Notes: a model not told the origin generated them from the sequence alone. A DNA stretch of 64,000 nt from Burkholderia ambifaria AMMD (GCF_000203915.1 NC_008391.1:248001-312000), one strand, 5' to 3'; positions 23,254 to 33,428 are shown, counted from the stretch's first letter. Translations and numbers: made by a program.

Positions 23254-25947
23254 ATGACGATTTCACGCCAGGCTCTGTTCGGCAAGCTCGGGGTTCAGCT
23301 CTACCGCAGCATCGAATCGGCGACACAGTTCTGCAAGTTGCGCGGCAATCCGTACGTGGAGCTCATTCACTGGTTGCATCAGCTCCTGCAGCAACCCGAT
23401 AGCGACCTGCATCGCATCCTGCGGCACGCGGGCATCGAGCGCGACGTGCTCGATCGCGACTTCGCGCGGGCGTTGGCGGTGCTGCCGGCCGGTGCCAGTT
23501 CAATCAGCGACTTTTCCTGGCACATCGAGACAGCGATCGAACGCGCGTGGGTTCTCGCGACGCTAAGTCATGGCGATCGCCGTGTGCGCGGCGCGTGGCT
23601 CGTTGCTGCGCTTGTCTCGACGCCCGAGTTGAGGCGTGTTCTGCTGTCGATCTCTCCCGCGTTCGGCAAGATCCCTGTCGACGGGCTGGGCGATGAGCTG
23701 CCGGCATGGATCGACGGATCGCCTGAAGCCGCCGATGCGCCGTACGACCACAGCGACCTTTCGGCGGCAACACCGGGCGAGGCGTCCGGCGCGATTCCAG
23801 TCGCATCGAAGCGTGGTTCGCTCGACCAGTATTGCGCTGACCTGACAGCGCTCGCTCGCATGGGCGAGATCGATCCGGTCATCGGCCGCGAACTCGAGAT
23901 TCGCACGATGATCGACGTGCTGCTGCGCCGTCGGCAGAACAACCCGTTGGTGACGGGTGAGGCCGGTGTTGGCAAGACGGCCGTCGTGGAAGGGTTGGCG
24001 CGCGCGATCGCATCGGGCAATGTGCCGCCGAAGCTTGCCGATGTGCGGCTGCTGTCGCTCGACGTCGGCGCATTGCTCGCCGGCGCGAGCATGAAGGGGG
24101 AGTTCGAAGCGCGTCTGAAAGGGCTGCTCGAAGCCGCTGGAAAATCGCCGACGCCGGTGATCCTCTTCATCGACGAGATTCACACCCTGATCGGCGCGGG
24201 CGGCCAGGCGGGCACGGGCGATGCCGCCAATCTGCTGAAACCCGCGCTTGCGCGGGGGACGATCCGTACGATCGGCGCGACGACCTGGGCCGAGTACAAG
24301 CGTCACATCGAGAAGGATCCGGCGCTCACGCGACGCTTCCAGGTGCTGCAGATCGCCGAGCCGTCCGAGGCTGCTGCCATCGATATGGTGCGCGGGCTTG
24401 TGCAAACGTTTTCTCGACATCACGGCGTCGTGGTGCTCGACGAAGCGATCCGTGCGGCGGTGACGCTGTCACACCGGTATATCCCATCGCGTCAGTTGCC
24501 GGACAAGGCCATCAGCCTGCTCGACACCGCCTGTGCACGTGTGGCGCTGTCGCAGCATGCCACGCCGCGTGAACTGGACGACGTGCGTCAGCGTCTTGCG
24601 GCCGCGCGTGCCGAGGAGGCGTTGCTCGTGCAGGAAGCCCGTATCGGCCTGGATACCGACAGGGCGTTGACGGGCGTGCGAGCGCGCATCGATACATTGG
24701 GGGCCGAAGCGGCTGCGGTCGAGCATCGCTGGCGCGCTCAGGCCGCCGCCGCGCAGGCGTTGCTGGCCGCGCGCGAGGCCATTGGACCCGACGACGGCAA
24801 AACCCCGCGGGACGAGGTGGCGGCGCTTCCGAAGCTGCGCGAACTCGAACACGCGCTCGTTGCGCTGCAAGGCGATGCGCCGCTCGTATTCCCCGAGGTC
24901 GACGAGGCGATCGTCGCGGAAATCGTATCCGATTGGACCGGCATCCCTGTTGGCCGGATGGTGACTGATGAGGTCGCCGCGGTGCGCAAGTTGCCCGAGA
25001 CGCTCGAGGCACGCGTGATTGGCCAGACCAACGCGCTACGTCAAATTGGCGAACGTGTGCAGACCGCACGCGCAGGCCTCACGGACCCGAGGAAACCGGT
25101 CGGCGTGTTCCTGCTCGCCGGTCCGTCGGGCGTCGGCAAGACTGAAACCGCGCTGGCGCTGGCCGAAGCGCTGTACGGCGGTGAACAGAACCTGATCACG
25201 ATCAACATGAGCGAGTATCAGGAGGCACACACCGTTTCGGGCCTGAAAGGGGCTCCGCCGGGGTATGTCGGCTACGGCGAGGGCGGGGTGCTGACCGAGG
25301 CGGTGCGCCGCCGTCCGTATTCGGTCGTACTGCTCGACGAGATCGAGAAGGCCCACCGCGACGTGCACGAGATGTTCTTCCAGGTATTCGACAAGGGCTA
25401 CATGGAGGACGGCGACGGCCGCTACATTGATTTCCGCAATACGACGATCCTGCTCACGAGCAACGTCGGTTCCGAACTGAGTACGAGTCTCTGCGCCGAT
25501 CCGTCGCTCGCGCCGAATCAGGATGGCCTGCGGGAAGCACTGACGCCCGAACTACTCAAGGTTTTCCCGGCGGCATTCCTCGGGCGCGTGACCGTCGTGC
25601 CCTACCGGCCACTTGCCGACAGCGTACTCGCCAGCATCGTCCGCCTGTATCTGGAGCGCATCGTCAAGCGTATGGCCGACGGCCACGGCATCGCGCTGAC
25701 GTATGACGACGCGGTCGTCAATTACATCATCGGCCGCTGTCTCGTGCAGGAGACCGGTGCGCGCGTGCTGATCGGATTTATCGAGCAGCACGTATTGCCG
25801 CGACTGTCCGCACTATGGCTCGACGCCTTCGCTTCGAAACGGACACTGTCGCACATCGTGATCGGCGTGGCGGATCCGTCCTGCATGCCGGCGCAGGCAC
25901 TCTCGTTTGACGCGATCGCCTTCCATTCAGACGAGCCGGTTCTCTGA
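23254..25947 (+). CDS. clpV: T6SS sheath-disassembly ATPase ClpV (TssH)
   Basis: An 897-residue AAA+ ATPase of the ClpV branch. Order: N-domain (1-160), AAA1 with Walker A GEAGVGKT at 235-242, a coiled-coil middle domain (about 420-540) and AAA2 with Walker A GPSGVGKT at 623-630, followed by INMSEYQEAHTVSGLKGAPP. The N-terminus differs from ClpB in the manner of ClpV proteins. It unfolds the contracted TssB/TssC sheath for reuse. It is the first gene of the rightward arm, 38 bp before tssB. Confidence 0.95.
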   Translation: MTISRQALFGKLGVQLYRSIESATQFCKLRGNPYVELIHWLHQLLQQPDSDLHRILRHAGIERDVLDRDFARALAVLPAGASSISDFSWHIETAIERAWVLATLSHGDRRVRGAWLVAALVSTPELRRVLLSISPAFGKIPVDGLGDELPAWIDGSPEAADAPYDHSDLSAATPGEASGAIPVASKRGSLDQYCADLTALARMGEIDPVIGRELEIRTMIDVLLRRRQNNPLVTGEAGVGKTAVVEGLARAIASGNVPPKLADVRLLSLDVGALLAGASMKGEFEARLKGLLEAAGKSPTPVILFIDEIHTLIGAGGQAGTGDAANLLKPALARGTIRTIGATTWAEYKRHIEKDPALTRRFQVLQIAEPSEAAAIDMVRGLVQTFSRHHGVVVLDEAIRAAVTLSHRYIPSRQLPDKAISLLDTACARVALSQHATPRELDDVRQRLAAARAEEALLVQEARIGLDTDRALTGVRARIDTLGAEAAAVEHRWRAQAAAAQALLAAREAIGPDDGKTPRDEVAALPKLRELEHALVALQGDAPLVFPEVDEAIVAEIVSDWTGIPVGRMVTDEVAAVRKLPETLEARVIGQTNALRQIGERVQTARAGLTDPRKPVGVFLLAGPSGVGKTETALALAEALYGGEQNLITINMSEYQEAHTVSGLKGAPPGYVGYGEGGVLTEAVRRRPYSVVLLDEIEKAHRDVHEMFFQVFDKGYMEDGDGRYIDFRNTTILLTSNVGSELSTSLCADPSLAPNQDGLREALTPELLKVFPAAFLGRVTVVPYRPLADSVLASIVRLYLERIVKRMADGHGIALTYDDAVVNYIIGRCLVQETGARVLIGFIEQHVLPRLSALWLDAFASKRTLSHIVIGVADPSCMPAQALSFDAIAFHSDEPVL

Positions 25948-25985
25948 GCTCGCCGCCCAACCACCACCGTTCAGGAGCCTCATTT

Positions 25986-26528
25986 ATGTCCGCTTCCAGC
26001 AGTTCGCAGAAATTCATTGCGCGCAACCGTGCGCCGCGTGTGCAGATCGAGTACGACGTCGAGGTCTACGGCTCGGAGAAGAAAGTCGAGCTGCCGTTCG
26101 TGATGGGGGTGCTCGCCGATCTGTCGGGGAAGCATCCGGTCGAGCCGCTACCGGCGGTGTCGGACCGGCGCTTCCTCGAGATCGACATCGACAATTTCGA
26201 TGAGCGCATGAAGGCGATCCGGCCGCGCGTCGCGTTCGCCGTATCGAATACGCTGACGGGCGACGGCCAGATGATGGTCGACATGACCTTCGAGAGCATG
26301 GAGGACTTTTCACCGGCTGCGATTGCCCGCAAGGTCGAGCCGCTGCGCCAACTGCTGGAAGCGCGTACGCAACTCGCCAATCTGCAGACCTACATGGATG
26401 GCAAGTCGGGTGCAGAGGCGCTCGTCACGCAGTTGCTGCATGACCCGGCGCTGCTCAAATCGCTGGCTGCCGCGCCGAAGCCCGAGCGGCAAGCGGACGA
26501 AACTGCCGATCAAGACGACACGAACTGA
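25986..26528 (+). CDS. tssB: T6SS contractile sheath small subunit TssB
   Basis: A 180-residue TssB/VipA/IglA-type protein. SSQKFIARNRAPRVQIEYDV followed by VYGSEKKVELPFVMGVLADL is the family hallmark. AGGAGCC precedes the ATG. It pairs with TssC, encoded 27 bp downstream, to form the sheath around the Hcp tube. Confidence 0.96.
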   Translation: MSASSSSQKFIARNRAPRVQIEYDVEVYGSEKKVELPFVMGVLADLSGKHPVEPLPAVSDRRFLEIDIDNFDERMKAIRPRVAFAVSNTLTGDGQMMVDMTFESMEDFSPAAIARKVEPLRQLLEARTQLANLQTYMDGKSGAEALVTQLLHDPALLKSLAAAPKPERQADETADQDDTN

Positions 26529-26555
26529 CCGACGAACCGATAAAGGATGAGCATC

Positions 26556-28049
26556 ATGGCGAAACAGGAAGTACGGCCCGCAGTTGCGCAGACGGCCACC
26601 CCGTCCGATTTCACTCAACTGCTGGAACGCGAGTTCCGTCCCAAGACCGACGACGCGCGCGAAGCCGTTGAACTGGCCGTTCAGACGCTCGCCGAGCAGG
26701 CGCTGGCACAAACGGCGACCATCAGTGACGACGCCTACAAGAGCATCGCGGCGATCATTGCGCAGATTGATCACAAGCTCTCCGAGCAGATCAACCTGAT
26801 CCTGCATCACGCGGATTACCAGGCGCTCGAATCCGCTTGGCGCGGCTTGAATCACCTCGTGTCGAACACCGAAACCGATGAACACCTGAAGATCCGCTTC
26901 ATGGATGTCTCGAAGGCCGAACTGCATCGTACGATGCGTCGCTACAAGGGCCTTGCCTGGGATCAGAGCCCGCTCTTCAAGCAGATCTACGAACAGGAGT
27001 ATGGCCAGCTCGGTGGCGAACCGTACGGGTGCCTCGTTGCAGACTACTACTTCGACCATACGCCGCCGGATGTCGATCTGCTCGGCTCGATCGCGAAGGT
27101 CTCGGCTGCTGCGCACACACCGTTTATCACCGGTGCAGCACCGTCGGTGCTGCAGATGGAATCGTGGCAGGAGCTGGCGAATCCGCGCGACCTGACGAAG
27201 ATCTTCACGCAGAATCTCGAATACACCGCGTGGAACTCGATGCGCAGCACCGAGGACGCGCGCTACGTAGGGCTCGCGATGCCGCGATTCCTCGCGCGCC
27301 TGCCATATGGCGCGAAGACCAATCCGGTCGACGAATTCGATTTCGAGGAAGACACGAACGGTTCGGACCATGGCCGCTATGGCTGGGCGAACGCGGCGTA
27401 CGCGATGGGCGTCAACGTCAACCGCTCGTTCAAGCAGTACGGCTGGTGTTCGCTGATTCGCGGCGTCGAGTCGGGTGGCACGGTCGAGAACCTGCCGACC
27501 CACACCTTCCCGACCGACGATGGCGGCGTCGACATGAAGTGCCCGACCGAAATCGCGATCTCGGACCGCCGCGAGGCCGAACTGTCGAAGAACGGCTTCA
27601 TTCCGCTCGTGCACCGCAAGAACACCGATCACGCGACCTTCATCGGCGCGCAGTCGCTGCAGAAGCCTGCCGAGTATCACGATCCCGATGCGACGGCCAA
27701 CGCGAACCTGTCCGCACGCCTGCCGTACCTGTTCGCGTGCTCACGCTTCGCGCATTACCTGAAGTGCATCGTGCGCGACAAGATCGGCGCGTTCAAGGAA
27801 CGCGAAGACATGCAGCGGTGGCTGAACGAATGGATCATGCATTACGTCGATGCCGATCCGACCAACTCGTCGCAGGAGACGAAGGCACGCCGGCCGCTTG
27901 CGGCCGCTGAAGTGGTCGTCGAGGAGGTCGAAGGTAATCCCGGCTACTACAACTCGAAATTCTTCCTGCGCCCGCACTTCCAGCTCGAGGGGCTGACCGT
28001 CTCGCTGCGGCTCGTGACGAAGCTGCCGTCGATCAAGGAAGCGGCTTAA
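26556..28049 (+). CDS. tssC: T6SS contractile sheath large subunit TssC
   Basis: A 497-residue TssC/VipB protein of normal length. Conserved stretches include YQALESAWRGLNHLVSNTET, VSKAELHRTMRRYKG and CSRFAHYLKCIVRDKIGAF; the C-terminus ends with RPHFQLEGLTVSLRLVTKLP. I choose the ATG at 26556 (MAKQEVRP), because AAAGG lies 9 nt before it. The ATG at 26547 directly abuts that sequence and would be too close. Confidence 0.96.
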   Translation: MAKQEVRPAVAQTATPSDFTQLLEREFRPKTDDAREAVELAVQTLAEQALAQTATISDDAYKSIAAIIAQIDHKLSEQINLILHHADYQALESAWRGLNHLVSNTETDEHLKIRFMDVSKAELHRTMRRYKGLAWDQSPLFKQIYEQEYGQLGGEPYGCLVADYYFDHTPPDVDLLGSIAKVSAAAHTPFITGAAPSVLQMESWQELANPRDLTKIFTQNLEYTAWNSMRSTEDARYVGLAMPRFLARLPYGAKTNPVDEFDFEEDTNGSDHGRYGWANAAYAMGVNVNRSFKQYGWCSLIRGVESGGTVENLPTHTFPTDDGGVDMKCPTEIAISDRREAELSKNGFIPLVHRKNTDHATFIGAQSLQKPAEYHDPDATANANLSARLPYLFACSRFAHYLKCIVRDKIGAFKEREDMQRWLNEWIMHYVDADPTNSSQETKARRPLAAAEVVVEEVEGNPGYYNSKFFLRPHFQLEGLTVSLRLVTKLPSIKEAA

Positions 28050-28141
28050 CCATCCGATAGATCCCGCAGGGTCGGACATCGAATTGCTTCGGTGGACGAT
28101 GATGCCAATTTTCCAATCATTTAATAGAAGGAGTACTACGC

Positions 28142-28627
28142 ATGGCACAAGATATTTTCCTGAAGATCGACGGCATCAACGGCGAGTCGCTTGACGAAAA
28201 GCACAAGGACGAAATCGAGGTTCTGACCTGGGAGTGGGACATCCAGCAGGAATCGACGATGCACGCCGGCAGCGGCGGCGGTGCCGGCAAGGCGACCGTC
28301 AAGGATCTGACGTTCGAACACAACATCGACCGCGCGAGCCCGAACCTGATGAAGTACGCGCTCACGGGCAAGCACATCGACCAGGCAACGCTGGTCATGC
28401 GCAAGGCCGGCGGCAACCCGCTTGAATACCTGAAGCTCACGATGAGCGACGTGATCGTCACGCGCGTGAAGCCGTCGGGCAGCAAGAACGATGCGGAAAA
28501 GAGCCGCGAATCGGTGTCGCTGTCGTTCGCGAAGGTCAAGCAGGAATACGTCGTGCAGAACGCGCAGGGCGGCAGTGGTGGCGCCGTGACCGCGAGCTTC
28601 GACATCAAGGGCAACAAGGAAGCGTAA
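28142..28627 (+). CDS. hcp: T6SS tube protein Hcp (TssD)
   Basis: A 161-residue Hcp. It starts MAQDIFLKIDGINGESLDEK and shows TWEWDIQQESTMHAGSGGG and KDLTFEHNIDRASPNLMKYA, which together define the hexameric tube protein. AAGGAG sits 8 nt before the ATG, one of the best ribosome-binding sites in the locus, as expected for the most abundant secreted component. The 92-bp gap from tssC has an AT-rich end that might hold an extra promoter. Confidence 0.97.
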   Translation: MAQDIFLKIDGINGESLDEKHKDEIEVLTWEWDIQQESTMHAGSGGGAGKATVKDLTFEHNIDRASPNLMKYALTGKHIDQATLVMRKAGGNPLEYLKLTMSDVIVTRVKPSGSKNDAEKSRESVSLSFAKVKQEYVVQNAQGGSGGAVTASFDIKGNKEA

Positions 28628-28713
28628 TCGCGTGGATTCCTCGCGACCGGCGCAGGCGCATCGCCTCCGCCGGTCGCCGGGCGTCCCGCACAGTGAATAA
28701 GGTTCATAGCCGC

Positions 28714-29220
28714 ATGCGTTCGATACCGACCGTCGCCACGCTCGCCTGCGCGCTCGCGCTTTCCGCCTGTGCGAGCAGTGGCGAACCGAAGCCGAAGGAG
28801 CCGATCCGGCTCGACATGCGCGTGAACGCGCGGCCCGACGTCAATCCGGACGACCGGGGATGGGCTGCGCCGATCGTCGTGCGCATTTACGAACTGAAGA
28901 ACGACGGCGCCTTCAACGCGGCCGACTTCTTCACGCTGCAGACCCGGGACAAAACGGCGTTGGCCGACGACGTTGTGAAACGCGACGAGCTGCAGTTGCG
29001 CCCCGGTGAGCACCAGACGCTCGTTCGCCGGCCCGATCCGGTCACGACCACCATCGGCGTGATCGCGGCTTATCGTGATTTGCCGAACGCGGTTTGGCGC
29101 GCGGTCTACACGATGCCGGCCGCACCGGACAAGGCGTGGTACCGCTTGTTCACGTCGAAGCTGAAACTGACCATCGATCTCGAGGCCAAGGCCGTCAAGA
29201 TCACGGAAGCCAAGAAATGA
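28714..29220 (+). CDS. tssJ: T6SS outer-membrane lipoprotein TssJ
   Basis: A 168-residue lipoprotein. The signal peptide MRSIPTVATLACALALSAC ends in an LSAC lipobox, with Cys19 to be lipidated. The mature part has the TssJ transthyretin-like pattern (PIVVRIYELKNDGAFNAADF). I prefer the ATG at 28714 to a GTG at 28693, since it gives a compact signal peptide and an AAGG lies upstream, though at a long spacing. TssJ anchors the TssM/TssL complex at the outer membrane. Confidence 0.93.
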   Translation: MRSIPTVATLACALALSACASSGEPKPKEPIRLDMRVNARPDVNPDDRGWAAPIVVRIYELKNDGAFNAADFFTLQTRDKTALADDVVKRDELQLRPGEHQTLVRRPDPVTTTIGVIAAYRDLPNAVWRAVYTMPAAPDKAWYRLFTSKLKLTIDLEAKAVKITEAKK

Positions 29221-29251
29221 AACACGTCGCGCAACAAAACGGACGGCCCGC

Positions 29252-30595
29252 ATGAGCTGGTACGCCAAGGTCGCCTGGCAGGAGGGGCTGTTCTTCCGTC
29301 CGCAGCTGTTCCAACAGCAGGATCGCTATTTCGAGAAATACGCGCATCAGCGCGCGGCGCCGCTGTCGCCGTTCTTTTTCGGTTTCACGCACTTCGCGCT
29401 CGACCACGAGGCGCTTGCGCTCGGCAAGGTGGTTGTCAAGGCGGCCGCGGGCGTGTTTGCCGACGGCACGCCGTTCGATGCGCCGGGCAACACGCCGTTG
29501 CCGCCGCCGCTGACGATCCGGCCCGAACATCTGGACCAGGTGATCTATCTGGCCGTACCCGTCCGGTTGCCGAATTGTGAGGAGACCACCTTCGACGAAA
29601 CCCCGGATTCGCTCGCACGCTATCAGGTGTTCGACACCGAATTGCGTGACACGAATTCGATGGGTCTTGCCCCCGAATCGGTGCAGTTGTCGAACCTGCG
29701 CGTGCGTCTGCTGCCGGAAAAGGAGCTGGGCGATGCCTGGATCGGTCTCGCGCTCACGCGTGTGACGACGATTCGCGCGGATGGCAGCATCGCGCTCGAC
29801 GACACGCTCGTGCCGCCGGTATCCGGTTACGGCGCAAGCGACCTGCTGACAAGCTGGGTCACGAAAATTCATGATCTCGCGCGCCTGCGCGCGAATGCGC
29901 TTGCGCAGCGGCTCGCCGGTACCGACGACACGACCGCAAGCGCGGCGACAGTTACCGATTACCTGCTGCTGCAGATCCTGAACCGCTACGAGCCGCTTCT
30001 GCAGCATCTGCTGCGTGTGCCGGCGACGTCGCCGGCTGACGTGTATGCGCTGCTGATCGGCATGGCGGGGGAGTTGTCGACGCATTTGCGCACCAACACG
30101 CGCCGGCCACTCGATACGCACCCGCCGTATCAGCATACGACGCCGCACGTGTGCCTGAAGCCGGTCGTCGACGACACGCATCGCCTGCTCAACGCCGTGC
30201 TGGTGCGCAGCGCGCAGAGCATCGTGCTCGAGGATCGCGGTCACGGCATGCGTAACGCGGTGGTCGATCCGGTCGATATGCAAGGGTTCGCCGCACTGGT
30301 GCTGGCCGTGCATGCGGCGATGCCGCAGGATGTACTGCAACAGCAGTTTCTTGCGCAGGCGAAGGCGGGGCCTTCGGACAAGCTGCCTAGCCTGGTGCGC
30401 AGTCACTTGCCGGGCATCGGCCTGCAGGCGCTGCCGGTGCCGCCGCGGCAGATTCCGTTCAACGCGGGCTACATCTATTACGAGCTGACCCAGGGTGGAC
30501 TGCTTTGGGAGGAAGTCGTGCGGCATGGTGGCATCGCATTGCATGTGTCGGGAGAGTTCCCGTCATTGAGGCTTGAGTTATGGGGCGTGCGCTGA
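29252..30595 (+). CDS. tssK: T6SS baseplate-membrane connector TssK
   Basis: A 447-residue TssK/VasE protein. It opens MSWYAKVAWQEGLFFRPQLF and has FEKYAHQRAAPLSPFFFGF, then a C-terminal head with GYIYYELTQGGLLWEEVVRH and GIALHVSGEFPSLRLELWGV. TssK trimers join the baseplate wedges to TssL and TssM. The gene is 31 bp after tssJ and has full family length. Confidence 0.96.
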   Translation: MSWYAKVAWQEGLFFRPQLFQQQDRYFEKYAHQRAAPLSPFFFGFTHFALDHEALALGKVVVKAAAGVFADGTPFDAPGNTPLPPPLTIRPEHLDQVIYLAVPVRLPNCEETTFDETPDSLARYQVFDTELRDTNSMGLAPESVQLSNLRVRLLPEKELGDAWIGLALTRVTTIRADGSIALDDTLVPPVSGYGASDLLTSWVTKIHDLARLRANALAQRLAGTDDTTASAATVTDYLLLQILNRYEPLLQHLLRVPATSPADVYALLIGMAGELSTHLRTNTRRPLDTHPPYQHTTPHVCLKPVVDDTHRLLNAVLVRSAQSIVLEDRGHGMRNAVVDPVDMQGFAALVLAVHAAMPQDVLQQQFLAQAKAGPSDKLPSLVRSHLPGIGLQALPVPPRQIPFNAGYIYYELTQGGLLWEEVVRHGGIALHVSGEFPSLRLELWGVR

Positions 30596-30670
30596 ACAAT
30601 GCGGCAATTATGAAGGCGTTAGATAGCGCAGCACATAAAACAGTGGGTTTTACTGATTCTAATTTTGAAA

Positions 30671-30811
30671 ATGAAAAAATCAACTGAAGAACAGCTATCC
30701 GAAATATTTCACGGTCTTGTCGCCATCGTTGGCACATTGATTGTGGCGGCAATTATTTTTATTGTCGTTTTTTTTAGTGAGTCGCATTCATTTGTTAACG
30801 GGTGGAAATAA
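30671..30811 (+). CDS. Possible 46-aa single-pass membrane peptide
   Basis: A short frame between tssK and vgrG. It begins MKKSTEEQLSEIFHG, then has one strongly hydrophobic helix (residues about 16-35, LVAIVGTLIVAAIIFIVVFF) and ends SESHSFVNGWK. The charged start and clean helix are unlike chance high-GC frames, and the DNA here is AT-rich. The Shine-Dalgarno sequence is weak and no family is recognised. It could be a small T6SS membrane factor, or a relic brought in with the vgrG module. Confidence 0.5.
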   Translation: MKKSTEEQLSEIFHGLVAIVGTLIVAAIIFIVVFFSESHSFVNGWK

Positions 30812-30883
30812 AGGGGCATAGGCGTCACAGGCATAACACGAAACAGATGCTCAGTGATTCGATCGATTCAAGGAGATGTCGGG

Positions 30884-33421
30884 ATGGCTTTGTTTGACGC
30901 ACCACGGACGCTGTCGGTTTCCGGCGCGGCTCTGCCGATGTACGGTGATCGTCCGATTCTCACGCCGGTCAAGCTTACCGGTGGCGAGACGATCGGCGAG
31001 TTGTTCGAGTACACGCTCGAACTGAAAACGCCGGATGCGCTCGGGTTTTCGCAGAGCATCGCGGCGAATGTCAAACTCGACAAGCTGATCGGCACGGAAG
31101 TGACCGTGTCGATTCAGCTCGAGGGCAAGGGCCGCTTCATCCCCGGCTTGGTCGGGAGTGCCGGAATGGCCAATCTTGGTGCGGGCGCACGCGAGATCAC
31201 CGGTATCGTCAGCCATGCGACGATCGTGCGTGAAGACGGTCGTTCGATCGTCTATGCACTCACGCTGCGGCCGTGGCTCTGGCATGCGACCAAGAATTGT
31301 GACTGCCGAATCTTTCAGGATATGTCCGTTGTCGAGATCACCGATGCGGTGCTCTCGTCCTATCCGTTCCCGGTCGAAAAACGCCTTACCACCCCTCGGC
31401 CGAACAAGGGATGGCCGAAGCGGGACATTCAGCGTCAGCACTTCGAGAGCGACTGGGCGTTCCTGCAGCGTTTGTGGGAAGAGTGGGGCATCTACTACTT
31501 CTTCGAGCATAGCGAAGGCAAGCATCGCCTTGTGCTGTGCGACTCAATGGGTGCGCTCAAACCGCTAGGTGAAGCTTATGCAGCGCTTCGCTACGAGCCG
31601 CCGACCGGTCGACGGCTTGACGAGGAACACATTCAGGACTTCTCGGTCTCCCATGCGCTGACAACGGGCGCGGTGACGAGCGTCGACTACGACTATACGT
31701 TGCCGCGCGCGGACCTGAAGGTGATGCGCGAAGATCCTCGTGACACCGGGCTCGCTCATCAGGAGCATTACACATGGGGCGATTACGCGCAGCCGCAAGC
31801 TGGCGCGGCTGGGCTCTCGGGCGATCACAACGAGCCGCGCACGGAAGCGGAGTACCTGACTCTCGTGCAGATGGAGGCTTGGCGTTGTCAGGGGCTGAGG
31901 GCCTATGGCAAAGGCAACCTGCGGGGCGTGGTGACCGGGCAGTCGTTCGTGCTGTCGCATTATCCGCAGGATGCGGCGAATCGCGAGTATGCGGTGATCG
32001 CCTGCAAGCTGACAATCGAGGAGATTGGCGAAGCGTCGGGATCCGGCCAGCGATACCGTTGCGAAGCGGATTTTACGGTGCAGCCGACCAATGAGCCGTT
32101 CCGGCTGCTGCGTACGATTGCAAAGCCACGTATGAACGGCGTCGAATATGCCGTCGTGACGTGTCCGGAGAATCAGGAAATCTGGACCGATGCACAGGGT
32201 CGGGTAAAGCTCCAGTTTCTGTGGGATCGGCTGGGCAAGAACGATGAGCGATCGAGTTGCTGGGTACGTGTGGCCGGTGCCTGGCATGGCGATCAGTTCG
32301 GTGGAGTTTTCCTGCCGCGACGGGGGCATGAAGTCGAGGTCGCGTTCGTCAATGGTGATCCGGATTTGCCGATCATCGTGGGCAGCGCGACCAATGCGTT
32401 CAACATGCCACCGTTCGACTTGCCGAAGAACCAGGCGCTCGCCGGCTATCGTAGCCGCGAGATCGGCGGTCGGCGCGCGAATACGCTCGCCTTCGACGAT
32501 ACGAACGGGAAAATCCAGGCGCATCTGTCGAGCGACGAAGGCGCCTCGCAGTTGAATCTTGGGTATATCACACGTATTGCCGGGAGTGCGGGGCGTCAGA
32601 ATGAGCGTGGTCGGGGCTTCGAGTTAGTAACGAGCCTGTGGGGCGTGGTGCGCTCGGCGATGGGAATGCTGATTACGACTGAGGCACGGCCGGATACGCA
32701 GGGACATGCCAAGGATATGGGTGAGACGGTCCGGCGACTCACGGACGCGCGCGACACCCACGAACGTTTGGCCGAGCTGGCTCAGCAAAACTTGGCGCAG
32801 GACGCGAACGTCGATCAAAGTGAGGTCACGGCCGCGTTGAGGGCCCAGAACGATGCGATACGAGGTGGAGCAATGTCAGACGATGCCCCGTTTCCGGAGT
32901 TTGTCGAGCCACACCTGACGCTTGCCAGTCCAGTTGGCATCCAGACAACAACAGCGGGTAGCACGCACGTCGCAAGCGGTGAGCACTTGGCGTTGACGAC
33001 GGGCGAGCATTTTGGCATTGCGACTGGACGATCACTGTTTGCAACCGTCAAGGAAAAATTGCGGATCTTTGTCTACGAGGCGGGGATCAAGCTTATTGCC
33101 GGCGCTGGCTCAATCGACATCGAAGCCCTCAAGGACGCCATTAACCTGATGGCGAAAATCAGGATCCGGCAGACTGCGACACGGATTGAAATCTGGGCCG
33201 AAGAGGAACTATCGCTACGTGGCGGGAAGAGTTTCATCACGCTCAATCATTCCGGTATTACCAACGGCACGCCGGGACAGTGGCAGTCCTATGCCGCAAC
33301 TCACCAGATGCCGGGACCGAAAAGTTCGCCGGGAGATGTGCCGGCCGCCGAACTAAAGGTCTGTGAGTTGAGTACGGTCAAAGCGGCGGCTCAGCATGCG
33401 GCGATCGTGCCGCTTTCGTGA
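30884..33421 (+). CDS. vgrG: T6SS spike protein VgrG (TssI)
   Basis: An 845-residue VgrG. The gp27/gp44-like N-terminal part (LFDAPRTLSVSGAALPMYGD) runs to about residue 400, and the gp5 OB-fold follows (VKLQFLWDRLGKNDERSSCW, RVAGAWHGDQFGGVFLPRRG). A long C-terminal extension resembles the DUF2345 domain (HLTLASPVGIQTTTAGSTHV), which carries beta-helix repeats at the spike tip. AAGGAG is 8 nt before the ATG at 30884. It leads a cargo cassette (DUF4123, effector, immunity, PAAR), so it is probably the carrier for that effector. Confidence 0.95.
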   Translation: MALFDAPRTLSVSGAALPMYGDRPILTPVKLTGGETIGELFEYTLELKTPDALGFSQSIAANVKLDKLIGTEVTVSIQLEGKGRFIPGLVGSAGMANLGAGAREITGIVSHATIVREDGRSIVYALTLRPWLWHATKNCDCRIFQDMSVVEITDAVLSSYPFPVEKRLTTPRPNKGWPKRDIQRQHFESDWAFLQRLWEEWGIYYFFEHSEGKHRLVLCDSMGALKPLGEAYAALRYEPPTGRRLDEEHIQDFSVSHALTTGAVTSVDYDYTLPRADLKVMREDPRDTGLAHQEHYTWGDYAQPQAGAAGLSGDHNEPRTEAEYLTLVQMEAWRCQGLRAYGKGNLRGVVTGQSFVLSHYPQDAANREYAVIACKLTIEEIGEASGSGQRYRCEADFTVQPTNEPFRLLRTIAKPRMNGVEYAVVTCPENQEIWTDAQGRVKLQFLWDRLGKNDERSSCWVRVAGAWHGDQFGGVFLPRRGHEVEVAFVNGDPDLPIIVGSATNAFNMPPFDLPKNQALAGYRSREIGGRRANTLAFDDTNGKIQAHLSSDEGASQLNLGYITRIAGSAGRQNERGRGFELVTSLWGVVRSAMGMLITTEARPDTQGHAKDMGETVRRLTDARDTHERLAELAQQNLAQDANVDQSEVTAALRAQNDAIRGGAMSDDAPFPEFVEPHLTLASPVGIQTTTAGSTHVASGEHLALTTGEHFGIATGRSLFATVKEKLRIFVYEAGIKLIAGAGSIDIEALKDAINLMAKIRIRQTATRIEIWAEEELSLRGGKSFITLNHSGITNGTPGQWQSYAATHQMPGPKSSPGDVPAAELKVCELSTVKAAAQHAAIVPLS

Positions 33422-33428
33422 GGGACGC

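Noticed and set aside
30610..30687. A 25-codon frame MKALDSAAHKTVGFTDSNFE between tssK and the membrane peptide
   Set aside because: Very short, no ribosome-binding site, no recognisable feature, and it overlaps the start of the better-supported 46-codon frame.
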